A stretch of 34,453 bases of DNA from Gammaproteobacteria bacterium (GCA_009840525.1 VXNP01000139.1:1-34453); one strand, 5' to 3'; counted from the first letter of the stretch, positions 7,996-15,896 are shown. Translations and numbers: made by a program. The notes: generated from the sequence alone by a model not told the origin.

Positions 7996-9237
7996 GTGCG
8001 GCAGGTGGAGACAGGACCGGGAACGGTGGAAGTAGCGAAACAGGCCGTATACGACGGCCCGCCAGACTACAGGTCGGTGGGTCGGCACGCGATGTTGCCC
8101 GAAACGACCCACGATCAGGCGGAACGCTATAATTTCCTGTCGCACCTGAACCGGCATCTCGCGGCGCGCGTGCTGCCTGGCGTTGAACGGGCCTACCGCA
8201 ACGAGGTCGCGCCGCGATTCCAGGCGCGACGTGGACGGGAGCCCGCCGATCGCCACGAGGCACGGCGCGCCCTCGAGGGTCATTCCCTGTACCGGACGTG
8301 GAGCGCGTTGCGCCGCAACACCATGGAGATGCGCCAACAGGCGGGACTTTCGGTGGTGTTGCCGCAGTTGCCGGCGCTCGTCGAAAGGGCGCGGCGCACG
8401 GTACCGGCCGGGAAGCTGCAGCTGAACGACGCGGTGCGGACGCCGCGCTATCTCACGGCAGTGGATCACCACTGCATGCCCGGGAGCTACTACGCCGAGC
8501 GGGTCGCGCGGGACGTATCCGGCGCGGCGAACTACGACTCCGGGCTGTTCGTGACCACGGGAGGCCTGCTCGGCCGGTTCGCGGACGGCGGCGGACATGG
8601 CATGGTGGCTTTCGTCCGGAAGCTCCGTCCCGGATTCGCCCCGCGACGCATTCTCGACCTCGGCTGCGGGCTGGGACACAACGTCCTGCCGGTCGCCGCC
8701 GCCTTTCCGGACGCGCGCGTCACTGCGGTGGACGTGGCGGCGCCCATGCTGCGCTATGGGGCCGCGCGGGCGGCGAGCCTGGGCGTCGGCAACGTGGAGT
8801 TCGTCCAGGCCGATGCGACGGACCTCGGTCAGTTCGAGGACGCCAGCTTCGACTGGGTGCAGAGCATCATGTTCCTGCACGAGACCTCGCTTGCCGCCCT
8901 GAGGCGCATCATGGGGGAGAGCCGTCGCCTGGTCGCTCCGGGAGGGCTCGTCACGCACGTCGAGCAGCCGCGCTACGGCGTGGCGATGCCCTTCTTCGAG
9001 CAGGCGATGCGGGACTGGGACGCCTTGTACAACAACGAGCCGTTCTGGACGAAGCTGCACGAGATAGACCTCGACGGACTGCTCGTTGCCGCCGGGTTCG
9101 ACCGGGAGTGCCTCATCCATGCCGGTGTCTACGCGATCGCGGACAACGGCGGCTTCCCGGACGCCGAGAGCGAGGATGTCGAGGACTACGGCCGCAAACC
9201 GGCGTGGCGCATCAGCGGTGCGCAGGTGCCCGCCTGA
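7996..9237 (+). CDS. Class I SAM-dependent methyltransferase with long N-terminal domain
   Basis: The C-terminal half is a Rossmann methyltransferase: motif I ILDLGCGLGHN at residues 219-229, the acidic end of strand 2 in VTAVDVAAPML, FVQADATDL, and FDWVQSIMFLHE at motif IV. The first 200 residues are a mostly helical region with no family I recognise. The start could be the GTG at 7996 or the in-frame GTG at 8026; neither has a strong ribosome-binding site. It is the first gene of a four-gene plus operon (small protein, double VOC protein, MDR oxidoreductase) opposite the deacetylase operon. A small-molecule methyl acceptor is likely, but nothing identifies it. The family also includes proteins that use the fold for other carbon chemistry. 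Confidence 0.8.
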   Translation: MRQVETGPGTVEVAKQAVYDGPPDYRSVGRHAMLPETTHDQAERYNFLSHLNRHLAARVLPGVERAYRNEVAPRFQARRGREPADRHEARRALEGHSLYRTWSALRRNTMEMRQQAGLSVVLPQLPALVERARRTVPAGKLQLNDAVRTPRYLTAVDHHCMPGSYYAERVARDVSGAANYDSGLFVTTGGLLGRFADGGGHGMVAFVRKLRPGFAPRRILDLGCGLGHNVLPVAAAFPDARVTAVDVAAPMLRYGAARAASLGVGNVEFVQADATDLGQFEDASFDWVQSIMFLHETSLAALRRIMGESRRLVAPGGLVTHVEQPRYGVAMPFFEQAMRDWDALYNNEPFWTKLHEIDLDGLLVAAGFDRECLIHAGVYAIADNGGFPDAESEDVEDYGRKPAWRISGAQVPA

Positions 9238-9254
9238 CGCGCGGGGCGACGCGG

Positions 9255-9641
9255 ATGAGCGAGGACCGCACATCGGAGGCACAGGAGCCCCTCGATGTCC
9301 TGCGACTTACCGGCGCGAAGGCGCGCGGCAAACGACCCTACTTCTTCGACGACCCGGACGTGGAACGCGTGCTCGCCATCACCATGGCGGTGGCCGGTGA
9401 ACTCGCCGTCCTGCGCCAGCGCCTCGACACGATCGAGGAGCTGCTGGAGACGCGCGGCGCCGTGACGCGGGCGGACATCGAGGCATTCGAGCCGGACCCG
9501 GCTCACGCCGAGCGGCGTGGCCGGTGGTACCAGGAGTACCTCGCGCGGATCCTGCGGATTGTCCAGCAGGAATCCGAGGCGCTCGACCGCGGCGACGAGC
9601 CCACCTCGGAAGAGGCGGGCGCGCGGCTGGGCAAGGAATGA
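9255..9641 (+). CDS. Uncharacterised 128-residue helical protein
   Basis: I recognise no domain. It is a soluble, charged protein without signal peptide. Residues roughly 24-60 (PYFFDDPDVERVLAITMAVA, then an ELAVLRQRLDTIEELLE heptad-like run) look like an amphipathic helix or short coiled coil, followed by an acidic linker and a second helix (YQEYLARILRIVQQESEAL). It starts 17 bases after the methyltransferase and ends in a 4-base ATGA overlap with the VOC gene, so it is co-translated with both. A subunit or adaptor for one of those proteins is the simplest reading. The ATG at 9255 has only a weak GGGGCGA upstream. Confidence 0.75.
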   Translation: MSEDRTSEAQEPLDVLRLTGAKARGKRPYFFDDPDVERVLAITMAVAGELAVLRQRLDTIEELLETRGAVTRADIEAFEPDPAHAERRGRWYQEYLARILRIVQQESEALDRGDEPTSEEAGARLGKE

Positions 9642-10534
9642 GCGACGCGACGCCGCTACGCGCCGGCACGGTCTGCGTCGCCGATCTGGCCCGCAGCCGC
9701 GAGGCGTACGAGGACACGATCGCGTACCGCACGGTCGAGACCGGAACGGTTTCGGGATCGCTGGCCGAGTCCTGGCACGCGCCCGAGGCCGTCGGCGCCG
9801 CGTACGCCTTGCTCCAGCCGTCCTCCGGCGCCGAGACCTGGCTGCGCCTTGTCGAGACCTCTCCGGTGGAAGGGTTCGAGCCGGTCGTGAGCCACGGCTG
9901 GACGGCCCTCGAGTTCTGCGTATGGGACGTGGCGGCCGTGGCGGCGCGTCTCGCCGACTCGCCGTTCGAAATCGTCGGCCCGCCCCGCCGGCTGGACGGC
10001 ATGGACGCCCTCTGCGCGATGCAGGCGCGGGGCGCGGACGGCGAAATCCTCTACTTCACGCAGATAGACGATGACCCGCCGGGGTTCTCGCTGCCGCGCG
10101 CGCGCTGTTTCGTCGATCGCCTGTTCATGCACGTGCTCGGCGCCAGCGACCTGGCAGCGACGCAGCGGTGGATCGTGCGCCATCTCGGATGCGCGGTCGG
10201 GGTGGAGCGGATGGAGATAGTCTACACTTTGCTCGCGCGGGCGTTCGGCGTGCCCCTGCACACGCGGTTCACCATCTCGACCGTGACCCTTGGCTCCGAG
10301 GTTTTCCTGCAGGTGGACCAGATGCCCCCCGGGGCTAGACGGCGTCCCGCGCGCCCGGGCATGCTGCCTCCCGGGATCGCCATGACGACCTTGTCGGTTC
10401 CGGACCTCGACGCGGCGGCGCACGGCCGCGTCAAGTCGCCGACGTTCCATGACGGAGCGGTGTACGCGGGCCGCAGGAGCGTCACCCTGTCCGGACCCGA
10501 CGGGACGCTGTTCGAACTCGTGGAGGAAGCGTGA
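9638..10534 (+). CDS. Tandem-domain VOC (glyoxalase/dioxygenase fold) protein
   Basis: This 298-residue protein has two vicinal-oxygen-chelate modules. The first (about residues 8-140) starts RAGTVCVADLARSREAYED and lacks the usual first-strand metal histidine. The second (about 150-298) has RLFMHVLGASDLAATQRW with a histidine at the right strand and ends PDGTLFELVEE with the expected glutamate. One metal site at most is therefore evident. Family reactions include extradiol cleavage, isomerisation and epimerisation; many members only bind ligands. It is coupled by ATGA to the upstream small gene and by GTGA to the downstream oxidoreductase. The exact reaction is unknown. Confidence 0.82.
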   Translation: MSDATPLRAGTVCVADLARSREAYEDTIAYRTVETGTVSGSLAESWHAPEAVGAAYALLQPSSGAETWLRLVETSPVEGFEPVVSHGWTALEFCVWDVAAVAARLADSPFEIVGPPRRLDGMDALCAMQARGADGEILYFTQIDDDPPGFSLPRARCFVDRLFMHVLGASDLAATQRWIVRHLGCAVGVERMEIVYTLLARAFGVPLHTRFTISTVTLGSEVFLQVDQMPPGARRRPARPGMLPPGIAMTTLSVPDLDAAAHGRVKSPTFHDGAVYAGRRSVTLSGPDGTLFELVEEA

Positions 10535-11565
10535 AGGATTCTCTTGGCAACAGGTGCGTGGTCGTCGCGCGGCGGCCTAGGGGCGTGCCCACCGTGGAGG
10601 ACTTCGAACTGCGCCCGGCGCCGCCGCCGGGTGCCGGGGTATCGGCGGACGTGCTTTACGTGTCTGTCGATCCCTATCTGCGGGGCCGCCTGAGCGGCAG
10701 GCACGTCAGCGGCCCGATCGCCCCTGGAGATCCCATGGACAGTGAACTGGTCGTGCGAACCACGCAGGACTCGGTGGTGGGCCCGGCGGGCACCGTGGCA
10801 CGGGCGTTCGGCCCCTGGCAGGAGCGCGTGCATCTGCCCGATGCGGCCCTGGTACCCGTTGCGGCCGACCTCGACCCGCCGTCGCTGGCGCTCGGCGTGG
10901 TCGGCATGCCGGGGCTTACGGCCTACGCGGGCGTGCAGCGCATCCTGCACCCGGTGCCGGGGGAGACCGCCGTGGTGTCAGCCGCCGCGGGCCCCGTCGG
11001 GGCGACGGTGGGACAGCTTTGCAAAGCCGCCGGTGCCAGGGTCATCGGCATAGCGGGCAGCGCGGAGAAGCGCGCGTGGTTGGTCGACGAGGCGGGTTTC
11101 GACGGCTGCATCGACCGCCACGGATCCGTTCGCGACGGACTGGGCGCGCTCTGTCCAGACGGCGTCGACATGTATTTCGACAACGTTGGCGGGGCGGTTC
11201 TCCATGCCGTCATGGAGCGGCTGGCGCCGAACGCGCGGGTGGCATTGTGCGGACTCATGGAACAGTACAACCAGGAGGCCGCGCCGCCCGGTCCGAACCC
11301 CGGCCTGATCATCCGGGCCCGTGCGACGGTGAAGGGACTCGTCGTGTACGACCACGAGGACCTGCGGCCGGCTATGGAGGAGGATATCGGCGGCCGCGTG
11401 CGGCAAGGCGCGCTGGCGTTCCGCGAAGAGGTTTTCGAGGGGCTCGTACAAGCGCCCGACGCCTTCTGCCGGCTGATGGCGGGCCAGACCTTCGGCAAGA
11501 CAGTCGTTCGCATTGCCCACAAGCGGACGGAACGTACTGCTCGTAGCGACGTGGTCGAAGTGTGA
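10531..11565 (+). CDS. MDR-family NADP-dependent oxidoreductase (PTGR/CurA type)
   Basis: This 344-residue, zinc-independent medium-chain reductase resembles leukotriene B4 12-hydroxydehydrogenase / prostaglandin reductase / curcumin reductase. Landmarks are YVSVDPYLRGRL near residues 42-53, GMPGLTAYAG, the nucleotide-binding AAAGPVGATVGQL, GSAEKRAWL, and the hallmark YFDNVGG. It probably reduces the activated C=C bond of an enone or enal with NADPH. The GTG at 10531 overlaps the VOC stop (GTGA). It ends the plus operon; 85 bases of convergent spacer with no strong terminator separate it from the aldehyde dehydrogenase. Confidence 0.9.
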   Translation: MKDSLGNRCVVVARRPRGVPTVEDFELRPAPPPGAGVSADVLYVSVDPYLRGRLSGRHVSGPIAPGDPMDSELVVRTTQDSVVGPAGTVARAFGPWQERVHLPDAALVPVAADLDPPSLALGVVGMPGLTAYAGVQRILHPVPGETAVVSAAAGPVGATVGQLCKAAGARVIGIAGSAEKRAWLVDEAGFDGCIDRHGSVRDGLGALCPDGVDMYFDNVGGAVLHAVMERLAPNARVALCGLMEQYNQEAAPPGPNPGLIIRARATVKGLVVYDHEDLRPAMEEDIGGRVRQGALAFREEVFEGLVQAPDAFCRLMAGQTFGKTVVRIAHKRTERTARSDVVEV

Positions 11566-11650
11566 ACTGCTGAACGCAAAGCCCTGCAACAGTCGTCGAC
11601 GCCTTTGATCCGTTCGAGGACCGTTCGTCCGCAAGGGCAGCGGGAGGAAT

Positions 11651-13072
11651 TTACCGCGGCACTTCCCGAAACGCGTCCAGCGGGGCCGGCGGCGCCGTCT
11701 GGACCAGCAGCGCCTGGCGGCGCAGGAAGCGGAGCAGGCCGCTCGCTCCCATGCGTGAACGTCCGACGCCCGACACCCCGAACGAGTCCTTCTCCACGTC
11801 GCCGACCTGCGCGGTGAGTCCGGCGTCGTTGATGCTGACGGCGCCGGCGCGCAGACGGCCCGCGACGCGCACGGCGTGTTCCGCTTTGCCGAGCACTGCG
11901 GCGGAAAGCCCGAAATCCGAGTCGTTGGCGAGACGCACCGCCTCATCGTCGTTGGCGAACGCGATCACGGGCACGATGGGACCGAACGTCTCCTCGCGAT
12001 AGAGCAGCATCCCGTGGTGCACGTCGGTGAGTACGACGGGCGCGCACCAGACGCCGCCGTTGCGCCGCCGTGGCCCGCCGCAGTGTAGCGTCGCGCCCCT
12101 GGCGACGGCGTCGGCAAGCTGCGCCTCGACGCGGTCGGCCTGGCGCGGATCGATGAAGGGCCCGAGATGTCCGCGGTCGATCCGCTCCATGTTGAGGGTG
12201 GCCGCCGATGCCGCCGCGACCAGTCGCTCGACGAACGCCTCGTAGATGGCCTCATGCACGTAGACGCGCTCGATCGACTGGCAGGCCTGTCCGGTGGCAA
12301 CCACCGACCCGCGAAGGGCCGTCGCGGCAGCCGTTTCGATGTCGGCATCGGCCAGCACCACGAGCGGGTCCTTGCCGCCTAGCTCAAGGAACGCCGGCAC
12401 CAACCGCTCCCCGGCGCGGGCGCCGACCAAGCGCCCGGTGGCGACGCTTCCGGTGAAGCAGACGGCGTCCACCGCGTCCACCACGGCGCTGCCGGTATCG
12501 GGCCCGCCGCGCACGCAGTCGAACACGGCCGCGACTTCAGGCACTGTCCGCACCGCGTCCATGAGGGGCTCGACGAATCGGGGCGTGTGCTCGCTGGGCT
12601 TGCAGAGCACGGCGCAACCTGCCGCCAGGGCTGGCACCGCGTCGATCAGCATCAGCAGCAGCGGGAAGTTCCAGGGGGAGACGACGCCAACGAGCCCGAG
12701 TGGAACCGCACGATGCTCGAACCGCACGCTCGCCACGGATTCGGACACGCCCGCCGAGCGCTCCGCAAGAAGCTCCGGGGCCTTCCTGCCCCAATGGTCG
12801 ATGCGGCGCAGGGCGCCGTCGATCTCGGCCTCCGACAGGAGCCGGCGGCCCGTGTCGTTCGCCAGGGCCGCGACGATCTCCTCGCGGCGGTCGCGCAAAG
12901 CGAGGCACCATCGTTCGAGCAACGCCATGCGTTCCCCAGCGGAAAGGACGGCCCACTCGGCCTGCGCTCCCCGGAGACGCCCCGCCGCGGCGGTAACTTC
13001 CTCCTCGTTGGCGGCACGGAAGCGGAAGCCTTCGCCGCCCCGGGGGTTCGCGGCCAGCAGAAAATTAGACAT
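11651..13072 (-). CDS. Aldehyde dehydrogenase (ALDH superfamily)
   Basis: This 473-residue NAD(P)-dependent dehydrogenase oxidises an aldehyde to an acid. SPWNFP carries the transition-state asparagine N135, FTGSVATG is the nucleotide loop, FLELGGKDP holds the general-base E230, and GQACQS holds the nucleophile C264. ETFGPIVPV and the C-terminal GVSGVGRSRMG are also typical. It resembles the succinate-semialdehyde/coniferyl-aldehyde branches. It is a single-gene minus unit divergent from the LeuCD-type genes. The ATG at 13072 lies inside operator site B and has no Shine-Dalgarno sequence; a TATAAT (13084-13089) ends 11 bases before it, so the mRNA may be leaderless or nearly so. Confidence 0.92.
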   Translation of the reverse strand: MSNFLLAANPRGGEGFRFRAANEEEVTAAAGRLRGAQAEWAVLSAGERMALLERWCLALRDRREEIVAALANDTGRRLLSEAEIDGALRRIDHWGRKAPELLAERSAGVSESVASVRFEHRAVPLGLVGVVSPWNFPLLLMLIDAVPALAAGCAVLCKPSEHTPRFVEPLMDAVRTVPEVAAVFDCVRGGPDTGSAVVDAVDAVCFTGSVATGRLVGARAGERLVPAFLELGGKDPLVVLADADIETAAATALRGSVVATGQACQSIERVYVHEAIYEAFVERLVAAASAATLNMERIDRGHLGPFIDPRQADRVEAQLADAVARGATLHCGGPRRRNGGVWCAPVVLTDVHHGMLLYREETFGPIVPVIAFANDDEAVRLANDSDFGLSAAVLGKAEHAVRVAGRLRAGAVSINDAGLTAQVGDVEKDSFGVSGVGRSRMGASGLLRFLRRQALLVQTAPPAPLDAFREVPR

Positions 13073-13088
13073 AATGACAGATCATTAT
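13071..13088. promoter_or_regulatory. Operator-like site B in divergent promoter
   Basis: The minus strand reads ATAATGATCTGTCATTAT, a palindrome with 7-bp arms (ATAATGA/TCATTAT) and a 4-base centre. It matches 14 of 18 positions of the idealised CTAATGATATATCATTAG. It covers the start codon of the aldehyde dehydrogenase gene and lies 16 bases before the GTG of the LeuC-like gene, so one bound protein could shut both. Confidence 0.72.
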
Positions 13089-13089
13089 A
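13084..13089 (-). promoter_or_regulatory. Putative -10 element TATAAT for aldehyde dehydrogenase
   Basis: A perfect TATAAT on the minus strand ends 11 bases upstream of the ATG at 13072 and overlaps operator site B. No good -35 hexamer was found 16-18 bases upstream, so it may need an activator or an extended -10 contact. Confidence 0.45.
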
Positions 13090-13104
13090 GCCAATGGGAC
13101 AGCC

Positions 13105-14466
13105 GTGCCCTCGAGCCTGTTCGACAAACTGTGGGACAGTCACTGCGTCGAGACCGACGATGACGGGGTGAGCCTGCTGTACGTGGACCGGGTGGTCATG
13201 CACGAGCGCACGGGCAGCGTTGCCCTAGACACGCTGTTGCGCCGTGGACGGCCCGTGCGGCGCCCCGAGCACGTCTTCTGCGTCGTGGACCACGTGGTGG
13301 ATACCCGACCCGGACGCGGTGACGAGACGCAGGCGCCGGGGGGCAGGGACTTCATCGTGGCCCTCCGCCAGGGCGCCGCCGCATTCGGGTTGCGGATGTT
13401 CGACGTCGACGACCAGGATCAGGGCATCACCCACCTAGTGAGCGCCGAACAGGGCATCGCGCTGCCCGGACTCAGCATTGTCTGTCCGGACTCGCACACC
13501 TGCACGCTCGGCGCACTGGGTACGCTGGCGTTCGGTATCGGTACCAGCGAACTCCAGCATGTGCTCGCGACCTCGACCCTGCGCATGGCGAAGCCGGACA
13601 CGATGCGTGTGGTCATCGATGGCCGACTTGGCGCGCACGCGACCGCCAAGGATCTCGCGCTGTACCTTATCGGTGCGTACGGCACCGGGGGTGCCGGCGG
13701 CGCGGCCGTCGAGTTCGCCGGCGAGGCGGTCGCACGCATGGACACCGAGGCGCGCATGACCCTCTGCAACATGGCCGCGGAGTTCGGCGCTGCGACGGCG
13801 GTGATCGCCCCGGACGAAGCGGTGCTGAAGAGCGTCGTGGCAGCCCCGCTGGCGCCGGCCCGTGTCGGGGACTGGAGCGCCCTCAGGTCGGACTGCGGGG
13901 CGCGTTTCGACCGCGAGGTGGACCTGGATGCCGCCGCCATCGGACCCCAGGTCACCTGGGGGACGTCGCCGGAACAGTGTGCGCCCGTGCGGGCGCGAGT
14001 GCCTGCCGCCACCACGACGGCGGCGCGCCGGTCCCTCGCGTACATGGGGCTCGAGCCGGGGACGCCACTCGACTCGGTGCCGATCGATGCTGCGTTTGTC
14101 GGGTCCTGCACCAATGCCAGGATCGGCGATCTGCGCGCGGCGGCACGCGTGCTCGAGGGGCGCCCCGGGGCGCCCGGGGTGGCGGCCGTCTGCGTGCCGG
14201 GCTCGCGGCGCGTGAAGCGCGCGGCGGAAGCCGAGGGCCTCGACCGCGTGTTCGTCGAGGCGGGGTTCGAATGGCGGGAACCGGGTTGCTCGATGTGTTT
14301 CTTTGCCGGCGGCGAGACGTTCGGCGCTGGCAAACGCGTCATCTCCACCACGAACCGTAACTTCGAGGAGCGGCAGGGTCCCGGGGTGCGTTCCCATCTC
14401 GCGAGCCCCGGGGTGGTCGCGGCGTCCGCGGTGTGCGGTCGCATCGCGGCGCCCGATGCGTTGTAG
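13105..14466 (+). CDS. LeuC-type hydro-lyase large subunit (aconitase superfamily)
   Basis: This 453-residue large subunit carries the [4Fe-4S] ligands C335 (FVGSCTNARIGDLR), C395 and C398 (PGCSMC). It also has the LeuC-like start SLFDKLWDSH, CPDSHTCTLGALG, VTWGTSPEQ and NRNFEERQGPGVRSHL. It forms an enzyme with the adjacent LeuD-like gene that adds or removes water on a hydroxy-di/tricarboxylate. The family includes isopropylmalate isomerase, maleate hydratase and dimethylmaleate hydratase. No leuA or leuB is nearby, and it shares an operator with catabolic operons, so a catabolic hydratase is more likely than leucine synthesis. The GTG at 13105 matches the family N-terminus. Confidence 0.9.
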   Translation: MPSSLFDKLWDSHCVETDDDGVSLLYVDRVVMHERTGSVALDTLLRRGRPVRRPEHVFCVVDHVVDTRPGRGDETQAPGGRDFIVALRQGAAAFGLRMFDVDDQDQGITHLVSAEQGIALPGLSIVCPDSHTCTLGALGTLAFGIGTSELQHVLATSTLRMAKPDTMRVVIDGRLGAHATAKDLALYLIGAYGTGGAGGAAVEFAGEAVARMDTEARMTLCNMAAEFGAATAVIAPDEAVLKSVVAAPLAPARVGDWSALRSDCGARFDREVDLDAAAIGPQVTWGTSPEQCAPVRARVPAATTTAARRSLAYMGLEPGTPLDSVPIDAAFVGSCTNARIGDLRAAARVLEGRPGAPGVAAVCVPGSRRVKRAAEAEGLDRVFVEAGFEWREPGCSMCFFAGGETFGAGKRVISTTNRNFEERQGPGVRSHLASPGVVAASAVCGRIAAPDAL

Positions 14467-14471
14467 CGCGC

Positions 14472-15107
14472 GTGCAACCCCTGACGGTCCACGCGGGTGT
14501 CGTAGCACCGTTGCTTCGCGCCAACATCGATACGGACGCCATCATCCCGTCGCGCGAGATGCGCCGCGTCTCGAGGCAGGGGCTGGGCGAGGGCCTGTTC
14601 GCCAACTGGCGCTACCTGGATCCGGAGCTCCGCCGCCCGAACCCGGACTTCGTCCTGAACCGCCCGGAGCGGGCCGGCGCGAGCATCCTGCTCGGCGGCC
14701 CCAACTTCGGCTGTGGCTCGTCCCGGGAGTACGCCGTGTGGGCGCTCGACGAGTTCGGCATTCGCGTGATCCTCGCGCCCGATTTCAATCCCATCTTCCA
14801 CAAGAACTGCGTCGCGAACGGCCTGCTGCCGGCGCGGTTGCCGTTCCCGGCGATCCGAGAACTGGCGGCGTGGACGGATCGGGATCCGCAGGGCAACCGG
14901 CTGGTGGTGGATCTGCGTACCAGCCGGATCGAGGGGGGCGGTACGCCGGTGGCCTTCGACGTTTCCGGAGCCGATCGGATCCGGCTGCTGCGCGGCCTGG
15001 ACGACATCGCTCTGACCGATACGCGTGCCGCCGTCATCGAGGCCTTCGAGCGCAACCGTTTCGCGGCGCATCCATGGGTGCGCCTGCCGGAAGGAGCTGA
15101 CCGGTAG
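14472..15107 (+). CDS. LeuD-type hydro-lyase small subunit
   Basis: This 211-residue swivelling domain partners the large subunit encoded 5 bases upstream. It begins QPLTVHAGVVAPLLRANIDT like LeuD and has DAIIPSRE, GEGLFANWRYLD, PNPDFVLNRPE and the active-site loop FGCGSSREYAVWAL. Isopropylmalate isomerases normally read GSSREH at the last motif; here it is GSSREY, hinting at altered substrate choice. I use the GTG at 14472 because it gives the canonical N-terminus; an in-frame GTG at 14433 lies inside the large-subunit gene. The expected product is a heterodimeric cytoplasmic hydratase. Confidence 0.9.
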   Translation: MQPLTVHAGVVAPLLRANIDTDAIIPSREMRRVSRQGLGEGLFANWRYLDPELRRPNPDFVLNRPERAGASILLGGPNFGCGSSREYAVWALDEFGIRVILAPDFNPIFHKNCVANGLLPARLPFPAIRELAAWTDRDPQGNRLVVDLRTSRIEGGGTPVAFDVSGADRIRLLRGLDDIALTDTRAAVIEAFERNRFAAHPWVRLPEGADR

Positions 15108-15120
15108 CGTCGGGAGCCGT

Positions 15121-15278
15121 CTAGGAATCCTCTGAACAAGGCCATCCTTGGCCTTGTCCAGGTCGCACGCCAAAAGCGCGGTTTCGGCCTGCTCCACAAA
15201 TGCAATGGCTTACGCCATCGAATTTGGCGGCACATCCCTGTGCCGCAATAGGGAGGCTCCTAATCAGAGCCTCCCTAG
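15121..15278. mobile_element. MITE-like element with CTAG ends
   Basis: About 158 bp between two CTAG tetramers (15121-15124 and 15275-15278) and non-coding except for the SOUL gene tail. Inward-read ends are CTAGGAATCCTCTGAACAAG and CTAGGGAGGCTCTGATTAGG, matching at 14 of 20 positions and sharing CTCTGA. The interior has four perfect hairpins: ACAAGGCC/GGCCTTGT (15136-15157), ATGGC/GCCAT (15205-15218), GCGGCACA/TGTGCCGC (15227-15246) and the right-end stem (15249-15277). CTAG resembles the target duplication of IS5-type transposases, but no transposase is present. Confidence 0.55.
15249..15277. terminator. Strong hairpin between convergent genes
   Basis: TAGGGAGGCTC and GAGCCTCCCTA form an 11-bp perfect stem with a 7-base loop (CTAATCA). 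It lies between the LeuD-like gene (plus) and the SOUL gene (minus), and overlaps the SOUL stop codon. It has no U-run on either side, so it may act as a weak or bidirectional terminator, or only as the terminal inverted structure of the MITE-like element. Confidence 0.45.
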
Positions 15279-15896
15279 TCGTTCGCAGCGGCGGGCTGTG
15301 GCGGGGCAACGCGTATCAGGACTTCGTTGCGACGCAAGAAAGGGCAGCGTCCAGGGACCGTTATAGACGGCGGAGACGGGGTCGTCGACCGTGTCGATAC
15401 CGTCGCGTTCGAGCGCCGCGCGAAGCAGTTCGACGTGCCGCTCGAAGCGCGCCTCGGTGATGCGCCCGCGGTAGCGCACCACGGCGAAGGGCCCTCCGGG
15501 GACTTCCGCGATGGTGACGCTGTCATCGTCGGGCAGGGGCAGCGACTCAAGCTCATACGCTCGTTCCATCACGAATCGGTACACCGCGGATTCGCCGTCC
15601 GCGTCGCTCTCGCGATGTCGCGTGACGGGGACGGTCATGTTCATGCGCACCGGCTCCGCTGGCCCGGCGTCGCCCGGACTCCTGTTGGCGCCGAAGATGT
15701 AGCCGGCGAGCCGCCGGAACGCGACGTTGCCCGTGCGGTCGAAGCCACCGACCACGCTGGTCTCCGCCACGAGGTAGGGCTCGTAGTGGCGGATCTCGTA
15801 GCGATCGGTCTGCCGGATGGTCTCGTAGGTGGGCTCTTCGTAGGCTAGCGCCGCCGGCGTCATGAGCAGGAAGGGTAGGAGTCGCCAGCGTTTCAT
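15264..15896 (-). CDS. SOUL heme-binding family protein, C-terminal frameshift
   Basis: From the ATG at 15896 the protein has a signal-peptide-like start (MKRWRLLPFLLMTPAALAYE), then the SOUL domain: YETIRQTDRYEIRHYEPYLVAET, RRLAGYIFGAN, PVRMNMTVPVT and RYRGRITEARFERHVELL. SOUL proteins bind heme or related tetrapyrroles; this one should be periplasmic. The normal ending PFLRRNEVLIRV is present but in another phase. Around 15336-15346 (homopolymer runs) the frame slips by one base, so the encoded tail is PFLASQRSPDTRC and runs into the MITE-like element, stopping at 15264. Removing one base would end the protein at the TAG at 15277-15275, the MITE border, giving about 206 residues. It follows the MFS gene by 40 bases and may end operon C. 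Confidence 0.8.
   Translation of the reverse strand: MKRWRLLPFLLMTPAALAYEEPTYETIRQTDRYEIRHYEPYLVAETSVVGGFDRTGNVAFRRLAGYIFGANRSPGDAGPAEPVRMNMTVPVTRHRESDADGESAVYRFVMERAYELESLPLPDDDSVTIAEVPGGPFAVVRYRGRITEARFERHVELLRAALERDGIDTVDDPVSAVYNGPWTLPFLASQRSPDTRCPATARRCERLGRL

Noticed and set aside
7900-9282. 460-codon minus-strand frame opposite the methyltransferase
   Set aside because: No recognisable domain, and it runs through the divergent promoter; the plus frame has clear SAM-binding motifs.
13105-15107. Leucine biosynthesis operon (leuCD)
   Set aside because: No leuA or leuB adjacent, catabolic neighbours, shared catabolic operator and the GSSREY variant; a generic LeuCD-type hydratase is the safer call.
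15121-15278. CRISPR array or tRNA gene in the hairpin-rich spacer
   Set aside because: No repeated unit with spacers and no cloverleaf with anticodon or CCA-type acceptor; the structure is a set of unrelated hairpins between inverted ends.
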